The position numbers and the translations under genes are program-made. Of a DNA stretch of 64,000 bases, positions 44,402 to 55,708 are shown piece after piece; positions within the stretch are counted from its first letter, which is position 1; each line of letters begins with the position of its first letter. The DNA is taken from contig CANUEZ040000183.1 of assembly GCA_948099385.1 (NCBI GenBank), positions 4,712,001 through 4,776,000 on the forward strand. The letters run 5' to 3'. The DNA comes from Fasciola hepatica (Eukaryota > Platyhelminthes > Trematoda > Plagiorchiida > Fasciolidae). Below the pieces are notes generated by a model. The model was not told the origin of the DNA. It searched no databases and saw only the letters and a program-made list of their open reading frames with translations.

Positions 44402-44931
44402 GTCAAACACGATCTTAACCACTGCACTTCGCAGTAATAACTTTCGTGTTTATCATTTCGACACGATTTAACATACCTCATTAGTTATTACTGTATTTTA
44501 CTCAAGTCCATTGCGGCTGCTACACCAGTTTTTCGTTTCTTTTCGTTTCACGGAACCTCGCCATATGGTACGCTTCGCTGGTCCCACGAAATCTGGAGAA
44601 TTTTGGCACCAACGTTCACATTCTGGATCAGCCCTGTCGCTCTCGTTCCTTGTCATTGACGAACTTACCGATTTGGCTTCCGGATATCATATTGGTTAAC
44701 AGTTACCCGACGCTGGACGTTATTGGTGTGGCACACCTGGATGACGATTCACGCAACCGGTGTCATTGGCAACGAATCTGGTTTACGCTCGATCATCACC
44801 CTACGGTTCCTGCATACCCCGGATTTTGCCCGTCAGCATCCCACAGCGGAGCTACATCCACGTATTTTGCACGAATATCGTTTTCATGCTTTCTCCTCCT
44901 TGACATTTTTCGAAAGCTTTCCGTGCTTTCT

Positions 44932-44940
44932 AGCGGGGGG
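44932..44940 (+). other. polypurine tract, unit 1
   Basis: AGCGGGGGG lies four bases before LTR 2, the expected place for the plus-strand primer of an LTR retrotransposon. It is interrupted by one C and followed by CTGC. Confidence 0.6.
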
Positions 44941-44944
44941 CTGC

Positions 44945-45372
44945 TGTAGTGACCTCGATCGTCCTGAGAAAATGACTATTTTCTGGACACCATTTCGGAT
45001 CTATTTTCTCTACGATCTTTTCTGACGTTTGACATCGACCTCATAGTGTTCTCCGGTTGCGTACGTTTTACTGGACTGGCTTTTCCGAGGTTTCCGTCGA
45101 CATCGTTTTAAATCACTTTCACTTTCGGTCGTTCGCCGATTGTACACGCTCGCGGTTCGCTTTCTGCACAGCCGTTGCGTTTCGTTTCGTTTTCCGTTCG
45201 GTGTATCTCTCGTATCCGTACTGTTTCGGTGCCACGATATATAGAACACACCTTGCATTTGTAAACCGACTTGCGTCTTCTCTACTCGTCCGATAGAGGG
45301 GATATCGTTCGTATTTCGCTGCTAGACCCAATAGGAGACACGTTCACCAGCCGCTCTCGAACGTCTTCTATA
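44945..45372 (+). repeat. gypsy LTR 2 (shared middle LTR)
   Basis: TGTAGTGACC to TTCTATA, 428 bp, 3925 bp from LTR 1. It serves as the 3' LTR of unit 1 and the 5' LTR of unit 2, with no target duplication on either side. Confidence 0.92.
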
Positions 45373-45403
45373 TTGGTGAGCCCGAAACCTCCAGAACGTA
45401 ACC

Positions 45404-46928
45404 ATGTCAGAGGATAAGATGCAGCTCGTCACAGACCTCACTTTGTCTGCGGTTGCTTTTAAGCCCGGGTCTCGCAGCTCGAAGAGATACACACCGAATC
45501 ACAGGATTGTTTTCTAACATTCCGCACGATTTTCAGTCTTTATTTATTAAATTCTCCATATTGACCAAACCATTTGAAGAGATAGAGACAGTGACCGATC
45601 GTGTGGCACACCACATTGTCACTAACGGACCACCAGTCACGGCACGACCTCGCCGACTGGCACCGGACAAATTGGCTTTCGCCAAACGTGAGTTTGACAC
45701 TTTACTTTCTAAAGGTATTGTTCGTCCTTCTCACAGTCCATGGGCCTCACCTCTGCACATGGTTCTTAAGAAAGATGGCGTTAGCTGGCGACAATGTGGC
45801 GACTATCGCGCACTAAATTCGGTTACCCGTCACGATAGTTATCCGATACCCCACATACACGACATCACGGCATCACTTCACGGCACGACTGTATTTTCTA
45901 AGATCGATTTGGTGCGAGCCTATCACCAGATCCCAGTCGCCGCTGAAGATATCTAGAAAACCGCTGTCACGACTCCTTTTGGTTTGTTTAAGTTCCTACG
46001 TGTCTTTTGGTTTGCGAAATGCTGCTCAGACATTCCAGAGGTTTATCGATAGCATTACGCGAGACTTGGAATTTGTTCACGTCTATATCGATGACTTGCT
46101 AATCGCATCGTCGAGCGTAGATGAACATTTCCAACATTTGACGCTACTATTGCAACGTTTGTCCGAACATCGAATAGTAGTCAATCCTGATAAATGTGAA
46201 TTTGGCAAACCGGAACTTGTGTTCCTCGGCCACAAGATCACTCGAGAGGGTACTAAGCCTTGCGAGGATAAAGTGCGCGCTATTCTAGATTACGCCGTAC
46301 CGTCCTCAATCAAGGAGCTCAAGGCATTTTTATCGTCGTCTCATACCCCATGCTGCTGAACGTTTGCTTCCATTAACTGATCTACTTCGTGGCAATCCAC
46401 GTAAGTTGTCGCTTACGGATGCCGCACGAGTAGCGTTCTCGGAGATTAAAGCGACATTAGCTCAGACCACGCTCCTAATGCACCCAGTTCCATCGGCCAC
46501 GCTAAGCATAGCGGTGGATGCATCCGACTTTGCCATCGGAGCGGTCCTGCAACAGTCTGTTTCTGGGATATGGCAGCCATTAGAGTTTTCTCTCGACGCC
46601 TCAGTCCCATGGAAACCAAATATAGTGCTTTTGGTCGTGAACTGCTGGCTGTATATAATACCGTTAAGCACTTCCGCCATACAGTCGAGAATCGATATTT
46701 CATCCTCTATACCGACCGTAAGCCTTTGACGTATGCATTGCATACTAAGTCTGACCGGTACTCCCCACGAGAAGTCAGACATTTAGACTATATTTCTCAG
46801 TTCACGACTGACCTACGACACGTTAAATGTGAGTCGAACTGCGTTGCAGATGCTTTGTCGCGTATTCCGCTTAATGCAATTAAATCTCTGGTTTTAGACA
46901 TCCCTGCCATGGCTGCAGCATAGGCATA
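45404..46928 (+). pseudogene. gypsy gag start, RT and RNase H, unit 2, broken
   Basis: Same domain order as unit 1 with the same lesions at positions 3925 bp further on: the gag/protease deletion near 45485, TAG at 45954-45956, a frame break near 46000, a small deletion near 46330 and a frame break near 46585. No difference from unit 1 was found by eye. Confidence 0.92.
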
Positions 46929-46980
46929 GGATTCTTCATGTATGGAAGCAGCTCAGTCATCGTCGCTACAGTGTCAGTCC

Positions 46981-48326
46981 GTACCTCTGGCCACCAGTGC
47001 TGGGACTATACTCTGCGACATGTCTACTGGCATACATCGACCAGTCGTACCCTCTACATATCGACGTCTCGTGTTCGATACCCTACATGAACTATAACAT
47101 CCAGGCATCGCAGCCAGTCTCCGATTAGTAGCTGAACGATACGTCTGGCCGTCCATGAATAAAGATGTTCGTATGTGGGCAAAACAGTGTCTACAATGTC
47201 AACGATCTAAAGTGCATAGGCACGTAGCTTCGCCTATCGGTACTTTTGCTACGTCTGATGCTCGCTTCGATCACATCCACGTAGACATTGTGGGTCTATG
47301 GACCCCATCACACGGGTATACCTATTTACTAACGTGCATCGATAGATTTACGAGGTGGCCCGAGGCTATTCCCATCTCTGTCGTCACGGCCGAATCAGTG
47401 GCTCGACATCTGACAGAACGATGGATAGCTTCGTATGGTTGTCCTTCCGCAATCACTACCGATCGAGGGCAACAATTTGAGTCCGATCTATTCTCTTCAT
47501 TAACTCACATGCTGGGTACGGAACGCATTCGCACGACCGCGTACCATCCGGCATCGAATGGTTTAGTTGAACGTTTTCATCGCCAACTCAAAGCGGCTCT
47601 TAGAGCACACGAGAGCCCCGACTGGTACGAAACGTTACCGCTAGTTCTGCTAGGTATCAGGACTTGCATAAAGGCAGATATCCAATGTTCCGCCGCAGAA
47701 CTTGTCTACGGCACGACATTACGACTGCCTGGGGAATTCTTTACGCCACGGAGTACAGATTCACTTGCCGTACAGACTTACGTTCACCGTTTGTCTACGT
47801 ACATGCAAAATCTCGCTCCGGCGCAGACTCGAATGCAGCCACGACAGGTTTTTGTTCCGACCGAACTCAAAACTTGTTCGCATGTATTCATTCGTGTTGA
47901 TTCGGTACGGAAACCATTACAACAGCCTTACGAAGGTCCATTTCGCGTGATTTTCGTCACGACAAGACCTTTAAGGTTGATCGACACGGTCTCGTCGATA
48001 CCGTTAGCATCGGTCGTCTGAAAGCCGCGCACGTTGACGACAGCGTGTCGCCCGCTGACATGAGATTCGATGTTAACCCTGCACTACCTGTTGACGACAC
48101 TTCCGTGTCACTTCAAGGTCTGCAGTTAGCGTGGCCTGCTACGACTTCGAATGAGGCTATCCTCTCACGCTCAGGACAGCAGCTAGTTGGTACTGCTACG
48201 ACTTCGAATGAGGCTATCGTCTCACGTTCAAGTCAGCAGTCCATTGGCCCTGCTACGTCCGTGAATGAGGCTCCCGTCTCACGTTTCGGTCGGAAGATCG
48301 TTTGCCCAGCACGTTTTCGCGACTAG
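46981..48326 (+). pseudogene. gypsy integrase, unit 2
   Basis: Identical to unit 1 as far as read, including TAA at 47095-47097 in the zinc domain, the intact DDE core frame (47155-48021), the frame break near 47955 and the 57-bp repeats at 48138-48308. Confidence 0.9.
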
Positions 48327-48869
48327 GTCAAACACGATCTTAACCACTGCACTTCGCAGTAATAACTTTCGTGTTTATCATTTCGACACGATTTAACATA
48401 CCTCATTAGTTATTACTGTATTTTACTCAAGTCCATTGCGGCTGCTACACCAGTTTTTCGTTTCTTTTCGTTTCACGGAACCTCGCCATATGGTACGCTT
48501 CGCTGGTCCCACGAAATCTGGAGAATTTTGGCACCAACGTTCACATTCTGGATCAGCCCTGTCGCTCTCGTTCCTTGTCATTGACGAACTTACCGATTTG
48601 GCTTCCGGATATCATATTGGTTAACAGTTACCCGACGCTGGACGTTATTGGTGTGGCACACCTGGATGACGATTCACGCAACCGGTGTCATTGGCAACGA
48701 ATCTGGTTTACGCTCGATCATCACCCTACGGTTCCTGCATACCCCGGATTTTGCCCGTCAGCATCCCACAGCGGAGCTACATCCACGTATTTTGCACGAA
48801 TATCGTTTTCATGCTTTCTCCTCCTTGACATTTTTCGAAAGCTTTCCGTGCTTTCTAGCGGGGGGCTGC

Positions 48870-49297
48870 TGTAGTGACCTCGATCGTCCTGAGAAAATGA
48901 CTATTTTCTGGACACCATTTCGGATCTATTTTCTCTACGATCTTTTCTGACGTTTGACATCGACCTCATAGTGTTCTCCGGTTGCGTACGTTTTACTGGA
49001 CTGGCTTTTCCGAGGTTTCCGTCGACATCGTTTTAAATCACTTTCACTTTCGGTCGTTCGCCGATTGTACACGCTCGCGGTTCGCTTTCTGCACAGCCGT
49101 TGCGTTTCGTTTCGTTTTCCGTTCGGTGTATCTCTCGTATCCGTACTGTTTCGGTGCCACGATATATAGAACACACCTTGCATTTGTAAACCGACTTGCG
49201 TCTTCTCTACTCGTCCGATAGAGGGGATATCGTTCGTATTTCGCTGCTAGACCCAATAGGAGACACGTTCACCAGCCGCTCTCGAACGTCTTCTATA
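48870..49297 (+). repeat. gypsy LTR 3
   Basis: TGTAGTGACC to TTCTATA, 428 bp, preceded by the unit 2 polypurine tract (48857-48865) and followed by the target duplication AGTT. Confidence 0.92.
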
Positions 49298-49462
49298 AGT
49301 TCTTATCAACTCTGAGGTACGTAGTTCGAACCCAACCACCGTCGGTCATTTTGGTGGTAGACAGTAATTGGCTGTCGCCTACATCCCTACTATACTCGCC
49401 TCATTGTGACCGTGCGTAATTCTCCACTCCAAGTCTCCGGTTCATGGTTGCCGGTCTTTCGT
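49298..49462 (+). repeat. S1 SINE, copy 2, head interrupted by gypsy
   Basis: It starts at the gypsy target duplication and continues with a tRNA-like 3' part (CTCTGAGGTACG, B box GTTCGAACCC). The S1 body follows: GGTAGACAGTAATTGGCTGT and CTCCACTCCAAGTCTCCGGT. It lacks the S1 tail and runs directly into copy 3. Confidence 0.75.
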
Positions 49463-49730
49463 GACCGGTTGTCGTCGAGTGGTTCACAGCTTTTTACTAC
49501 CACTTCGGAGGTCCGAGGTTCAATGCTCGCTGTCGCTAGTTACTTTGGTAGAAAACAGTAATTCACTGACGTTCGACTCGAGACCATACCTGACCTACTG
49601 GGACCTTGTGTGGTTTTCCACTCCAGTTCTCAGGGTCGGCTTTCCGGCTGTGCCTAACAGTGCCGTGGGTTTTTCAGGCCATGGAGCATTTCGTCTCCAC
49701 TGCATTCATGCGCAAGCATGTAATAAAAAA
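49463..49730 (+). repeat. S1 SINE, copy 3, complete
   Basis: Head TCGTCGAGTGGTTCACAGC and GGTCCGAGGTTCAATGC (mutated B box), body GAAAACAGTAATTCACTGAC, CTACTGGGACCTTGTGTGGT and CCATGGAGCATTTCGTC, tail GCAAGCATGTAATAAAAAA. Order and length match 766-1030. Confidence 0.82.
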
Positions 49731-50387
49731 TGCAGTTATTCTATCTACTTCAATCATGCATAAGCATTATTTTTTTCAAAAATAGGACGTAGAATAGCGT
49801 CATTCTGTGCACACACAGCCATAGGCAGGGTGAAAACGACAAAAAACGAGATGACCTACCGATAAAAATGTTAACGCATAAGACTGTGTCACATTGGGAA
49901 TCTGAATGGATTCAGAAGCAGCTGTTGAATTGAACAAAGTGGTCCAGTCGAAATTCGGTCTTGCATCCGGGTCGGAAGAGTGTACTAGTAGCACAGACGG
50001 AGATGATAAGGACGCGTCGATAAATGTATGGATGGACGTTGACTGATTTTTCGCGTTCACATACATCAAATTGTATCGTTCACAATCACTCAAGCAATCC
50101 GGATTAAGATGGGCAGAAACCTAAGTATAAGATCACGAACGATCTGTACGAATAAAATTTCGGACTTACCATCCATTCGGAATGCATAGATAGGACGACA
50201 CGTGAGGTCATGATAATGACCTGGAAGCACCGGAATGCAGACTGACTGCATGCAGTCCATGGCGCATACATCGATCGCATTGGTGTGACTTTTTGATAAA
50301 GAAAACTAAATATTGAGATTGTCTGCACGAATGGCTGAAATTCGAGAGTGGAATGTTTGGAAACAATCGAGGTTGCGGTTGATTTTC

Positions 50388-50390
<3 letters not shown>
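49731..50390. other. unassigned DNA
   Basis: No recognised domain or repeat; minus-strand ORFs of up to 97 codons lack motifs. Confidence 0.4.

Positions 50391-50455
<65 letters not shown>
50391..50455. repeat. (AT)n microsatellite
   Basis: About 65 bases of alternating AT. I see no R1 or R2 sequence next to it. Confidence 0.95.
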
Positions 50456-50456
<1 letters not shown>

Positions 50457-51369
50457 CGTTGCCTTAAGATTCCCGGGTTTAACAATTACTCAGTGGGAAT
50501 GCGTACCTGCTGACGCGTCAAACACAATAAATACTGTAACCCCACAAGATCAAATGTTTATCTAGCACAGGAAATCGCAATTAAGGACTTTCCTCCCTAA
50601 TTAGCCTGCAACGCATGGGCCTGTTCGAAAACGTCAAAACACTCGTCAAAGGAGCTATGATCCATAGTATAATGAGTTGATCATGCTAACTGCTATCCTA
50701 AAAATGCGCATATCCGTCACCGCTACGGGCGCGGAAAACCGCTTTTACTACAGCATAAGACACCGCTGATTACCTGCTTCGAGGGACGTGTGAAAGACAC
50801 TACTCAAGAACTTCCTCACACAGGCACCGAACTTCAACATATGTGCTCACGACACAAAATCACACACCCACACACACCGTATATCATTGAATAAACTACC
50901 ACTAGAGAACAACGAGCTCGTTCCTGTTGTCTGCCTGGTAGAGAAGTGCAGTATACATCCACTGCATTAAATCTTAATCATTTAAACCCTACCTTTTGCG
51001 AATTTTGCAGGCTGGGAAAAATGTTACGAATATTCCCGATTCCTAAACCTCTGCTTTGATAAACCATCTAACGTATTTATTACGTTCTGCTTGTAAAATA
51101 TTTCCATACGAACGACGCCTGATTGAAACAGACATTCTTTTTCACCCTTTCACAATCGAGTCTGGTGAATCCGTGGACGACTATTTAGCAACATAAGCAG
51201 GGGCTATGGAACACACGTTAGGTATACCGATAGACAGATTTCTTCAGTGGACACAGTTCTACAAGGCAGACAATGAAGGATAGGTTAAAGGGGCCAGTCT
51301 ATGAAACGGCACAAAGCCATGGTAGCCTTGAATAACTGACTTGGCCGAGTAGGGCCAGTAAATTCAGTT
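50456..51369. other. mostly unassigned DNA, possible LINE scrap at the end
   Basis: Near 51290-51350 the + strand reads GQSMKRHKAMVALNN then LGRVGPVN, resembling the RTE C-terminal block GGQSMTWQKGMKxLTxGLGQ. It is a small + strand remnant next to TTTAGTTCAG-type tail sequence. The rest is not recognised. Confidence 0.4.
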
Positions 51370-53420
51370 TAGTTTAGTTCAGACAACCATTAACCACGCA
51401 TTGTGTGCGGTGACCTTGGTTGCTCTCTAGTGACAGTCTCAATCGGAAACAATGAGAACAGGAATATGAAAGCAGCAATAAAAGAACTACAAAATCAATA
51501 CCAAGTAGATGAGGAAAGTTTGTGGATACAAGAGCGCTACTGATCGCCAATATCGTGTAATTTTCTTTGTTTTTTTCTTACCTATCTTACGTCGTACCAA
51601 TTTCTGTTTCAGATCATTTACTTTCATTATTAGTCAAGTAGAGCGTGACATTCCTATCACCGAATCTCGTTTCCTCTGGTAAAGCTGTCACCGTCTGTTG
51701 CGAACCGTACGTATCAGCGATATCTAGTCATTTTCTCTACCGTATATAACCACTGAGTGAGAGGGTCTCTTGGACCGCATCCAAGAAGTCTAACACGTCC
51801 TACATGGCCAACTCCACAGGTTAGCTTTTCATATTTTTCTTCTATGTCATGGACTGGCCACCCTTACACATCTTCCAATCGTCGCCCGCCTCAACGAACA
51901 TTGCACGCCAAAGAATCCTGTCAGGGGACATGCGCAACACGTCCTAACCATCTTAGGCTCGTGACCTTTGGTGATTCATCTAATGATGTGATTCGTGAAC
52001 CTAAGGCTCACCGCCGAACCTCAGCATTGCTTATACGGTGTTCCCACCAGATTCGAGCGGTACTACGAAGATACCGGTGTTCAAATGCCGACAGTCATTG
52101 TGTATCCTCCATCCACAGTGGCCATATTTCTGAACCATACAGAAGAACTGGCCTGACTGCTGCAGTATACATTCAACCTTTGACGGATAAACGGATGTCA
52201 TGTCGACGCCACAGATGACTCGGATTGACAAATGCCAAACCAGCCTTCTGTATACGCAAGGATATCTCGTCCGATATCTGACCTCCGGATGAAATGCAGC
52301 TCCCCAGATAACAGAACTTCCCATCACGTCTATAGTCTCCCCAGGTACGGAAAGGTTTGGTGCTGGACCTAATCCTGCAACAGCATCTTGCACTTTGAAG
52401 GTGCAAAACGCATACCGAACATTGCTACGCAGTTACTCGAGGTGTACAGACAAGTTTGCAAATTGCCTGGATCATCATTATGCCGCCTACATTTTTAAGG
52501 TCTGATACCTTTCCACCAGGGAAATTTCCAATGCCGCTATCTCCATATGACGAAAATGAGGTCTCTACGACCACATCAATTACGAAGGTAAAGAGAAAAC
52601 GTACACCACTTTTCGTGGTGAACTCAGGCGAAAGATCATTGTAAGCCCGCACTCGGCTTTGTCTGTTCATGTGAAGGGACCTGACGATGGAAAGAAATTT
52701 ATCTAGTATACCCTTCAGCAAGGGACAACACCAGAGAACTTTGCGATCGACTAAATCGAAGGCCACTTAAAGATCAGGAAAAACGAATATAGTAGGCCTA
52801 TGGAAGGTGTGCCTGTCACTTAAAATTTGTCGAAGGGTGAAGGTGTGATCAGCATAACCTCGACCAGGTCTAAACCCGGCTTGATTCCCGCGCACGCATT
52901 GTTACCGAGCGGTTGATAAGCGACGGAGAATAATACCAGCCAGCAGTTTGGATACGCTGTTAACCAGACTCATTTCCCTGTGGTTTTCACAGGGTACGAT
53001 CACCGATTCACACTAACTCTTTGGAACTTGTTCCCTACACTATACCAAACGGAAGAGTTTTGTCAAATCCAATAACAATATTGAGCTACCGTCTTTGAAA
53101 ACAGACGGAGGCAACCCATTCGGTCCAGCAGCCTTATATCGCTTATGGCAGCTTATCTCACGGAGAACTTATGCTTCGGACGGAAGATTGGATACAACTA
53201 GAGCTGTGACCATTATGCTACTTAGCAAACCTGTTTTGGATGAAACCCAGTCAAACCAGTTCTCGAAATGCTCCGCCCAACGAACTAGACGACGCTCCCG
53301 AGTTTGAATCGGTGAGCTGTTCGCCTACCTGATCAGTTCAATAACGCCTGGCTTCAGTGGACCGGTATTTCTGATTAGACGGAAAAGATTGTGGTTGTTG
53401 CCGATCGCCAGGTACTGGGG
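51370..53420 (-). pseudogene. RTE-type LINE, linker to 3' end, decayed
   Basis: On the minus strand: linker NLFRLIRNTGPLKPGV (about 53390), ERRLVRWAEHFENWFDW (about 53280), KRYKAAGPNGLPPSVFKDGS (about 53130), REMSLVNSVSKLLAGIILRR (about 52970) and AGFRPGRGYADHTFTLRQIL (about 52870). AFDLVDRKVLWCC follows (about 52755; first Asp intact). A degraded palm has LKNVGGIMM where LEYADDIVLL is expected (about 52490), so catalysis is lost. FCYLGSCISSGGQISDEISL (about 52310) and C-terminal blocks run to GCGPRDPLT-like sequence at 51765. The 3' UTR continues to about 51370, ending in a TTTAGTTTAGTTCAG tail. It is the longest copy of its subfamily here, missing the endonuclease. Confidence 0.83.
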
Positions 53421-53449
53421 TGAGTTCCATGAGATCAGTCTATCGGATG

Positions 53450-53720
53450 GATAGAGATTAGGTGACATGGCAAAATGCCGCGGTCAGTGCAGCGGTTACA
53501 CCCAAGCCCGTTTCATTTTCATGATCATCACTAACAACTCCCTCTGCAAGACGTTAATTTCGCGTGGTTTCATTCGTTTTGCTCTCGAATAGACGGTGTT
53601 ACGAGGTAATAACCGAAAACAGATACGAAATTGCAAGGTTATTGGTTGAAAGAATAAAACAGAACTCATCCATTTACTCTGTTCATTTCAAATAACCACT
53701 GGTCATGCAATGGTGGCAGC
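53450..53720 (+). pseudogene. RTE-type LINE 3' end, + strand fragment
   Basis: RLGDMAKCRGQC (about 53457) matches LSDMTKCRGQW of the 26-kb copy. A 3' UTR-like stretch follows with AGGTAATAACCGAAAACAGA (about 53608) where the 60.7-kb copy has GGTAGCAACCGAAATCAGGG. It meets the minus-strand LINE at 53420 head to head. Confidence 0.65.
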
Positions 53721-53839
53721 GGTTCTCGTAACCATCTTTCAGTGGAGACCTCACTCCAAATCAAACCACTTGGTGATTAAAGAAAATGGAAGGCTTGATT
53801 AGGCGTCGCGATCAGCGACCTCGCCGTATTTCAATTTAA

Positions 53840-54325
53840 AGGACCGGTGACTTTCTCCTGGTCTTTGTCGTTATCAGCGATAACCTCAATCGGATATCAC
53901 AAAATCAAGATAAGGGGGAAAGTAGTAACAGAATTAAAGTTAGTATTAATTAGACATGGAAATTACGTGAATACAAGAGCGAAACTGGTCGTAACACTGA
54001 GCAAGACCCTCCAACGTATATAATCAACGAGGGAGTGGATCACTCGGACCCGATTCAAGAAGCCAAACGAGCCCTGCATGACCAGGTCCACTGGTCAGGT
54101 TTTTCATACTTCTATTCCAGATCACGGATTGGCAACCTTTACTCATCTTCCAACCACAACCCGCACAGCGAACACGACAAACCGAAGGAATCAACTTGGG
54201 GGACATGAGCAAAACATGTCGAAACACCCTTAGCCCAGTAACGTTTGGTGCGTCATTAACTAATTCGCTTAGGACGACTAACACTCCTAGCATAATCTAG
54301 GGAATGCTGATATGATATTCGCCCC
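53840..54325 (-). pseudogene. RTE-type LINE C-terminus and 3' UTR fragment
   Basis: The + strand words GAATACAAGAGCGAAACTGG, TATATAATCAACGAGGGAGT, GGATCACTCGGACCCGATTC, GACCAGGTCCACTGGTCAGG and CCAGATCACGGATTGGCAAC are the complement of a C-terminus and 3' UTR as at 51520-51870. Frame lost. It ends at 54325, where a + strand LINE begins in RT block 1. Confidence 0.65.
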
Positions 54326-54329
54326 TGAT

Positions 54330-55708
54330 TCGAGCAATGCTACGAAGACATTTGTTTTCAAATACCATGCCCACCGTGGCTGCAAAGATATTCTCCGTGC
54401 TCCTACTGAACTGCTACTCAACCTTGAGGGACGCACGCACTCGTCTCAACCAATGGGGCTTCCACCGCGTTAGGGGATGCGTGGACGAGATATTTACTCT
54501 ACTTCGAGTACTAGAACATCGCTACAAATTTCAACAACCGACACAAGCTTGTTTGGTTGCATTACGCACAGCATTTGCCTCAACGGACAGACACGCTTAA
54601 GGGCCATTCTGCAAGCAAACGGCATGTCGGCAAAACATGTCAGTTTCATGAAATTGTGTTAGCCAACTAAGTATGCAGGAATACGACTTCATGAAGAATC
54701 CCGAGAATTCTCTCAACTCCGGTTTCCGACAAGGTTACCCGTTGTCACCAGTTCTATTTAACTACGCTATCAACTGGATAATGCGGCAGGCGCTCATCGA
54801 TTGTTCTAGTGCACATCTCGGCCCAGACGTTTTCTAAGCTGATTTGCGATTCACGGACAATACCATTGTCCTAGGGGACAGTCCGACTACCCTACAACCA
54901 AATCTGAATCGTGTAGTTTACTCCGCGAAAATCATGGGGCTAGAAGTCAATATATCAAAAAGACTACCTTTTTGGCTTGGGCTTCAAAGTTCACACAACC
55001 AACATATTTCAACGGCGAGCTAAGTAAGCACACGCAGACATTCCAGTACCTGGACTCCACGATCTTTCCAAATGGCCAAGTTAAAAACGAAGTTAAAGTG
55101 TGAAACGACAACACCAGGAAAGCGTTTTCCCAGGTACGTAAGTAATTTTGGGTGCGAAACGAGATCAGTCTTCGAACCGAAATCTGCGTCTTCTGAGCCG
55201 CCATCCATCCCATATTAGCCTACGGTTGCGGAACGTGGCTATTACGCGTCGACGCCACCAGAAAGCCGGAAGCATCTGACCATCGATATCCACAAATGAC
55301 CCTCGAAATGTCTTGGCGCGAAAAGATATCAAACAGCACGATAAGATAACGAAGAATCTACACTGAAAGGCTGTCGGTATTTCTTCAACGGCGACGTTTG
55401 GTGTGGTTTGGCCACATCTTGCGACGCCCGAACACCGAAATCTCAAAAAGATTTCATCCGTTCCAGGCCAAGGTTAGCGGCGCCGCCTTAGACGACGAGT
55501 AAAAACATGGATTAGCACTGTCAAGTCAAACAAAGAGCGATTGGAACTCCGTTCTGTTTACGGTGCCCGTCTTTGGAACCAGAAGTGGATCTCCCTGTGT
55601 TCCGATCTCGCCTCTGACCGCCGTTCATGGGCAGGCGCAGTTCACGACATCTATGAAGTAGGCTCTTTCTCTCTCAAGAGATAGCCGCATGAAAGTAAAA
55701 GATCTATG
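54330..55708 (+). pseudogene. RTE-type LINE, RT to C-terminus, 5' truncated
   Basis: RT order is continuous: AAKIFSVLLLNCYS (about 54380), TRLNQWGFHRVRGCVDEIF (about 54440), ACLVALRTAFASTDRH (about 54550; the catalytic Asp block has VALRTAF where FxDxxxAF is usual). LQANGMSAKHVSFMKL, SGFRQGYPLSPVLFNYAINW (about 54715-54780), DLRFTDNTIVLGDSPTTLQ (about 54840; FTDN) and then decayed C-terminal blocks follow to YEVGSFSLKR (about 55680). The frame passes smoothly through 54759/54760, the left edge of segmental copy B. The 31.6-kb LINE does not do this. Confidence 0.82.

Larger units (their letters stand above)
41020..49297 (+). mobile_element. tandem Ty3/gypsy array: LTR-internal-LTR-internal-LTR
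   Basis: Three 428-bp LTRs and two 3497-bp internal regions repeat with an exact 3925-bp period. AGTT at 41016-41019 and 49298-49301 is the only flanking duplication, so the array behaves as one insertion. The two units are identical everywhere I compared; the one LTR difference seen is the third base of LTR 1 (C against T). Both units share the same lesions: gag/protease deletion, two stops and four frame breaks. So the second unit arose after decay, by LTR-LTR unequal exchange or a similar event, or the repeat is an assembly artefact. Confidence 0.93.

Noticed and set aside
41020..49297. Two independent gypsy insertions side by side
   Set aside because: The middle LTR is shared and lacks target duplications, and both units carry the same lesions.
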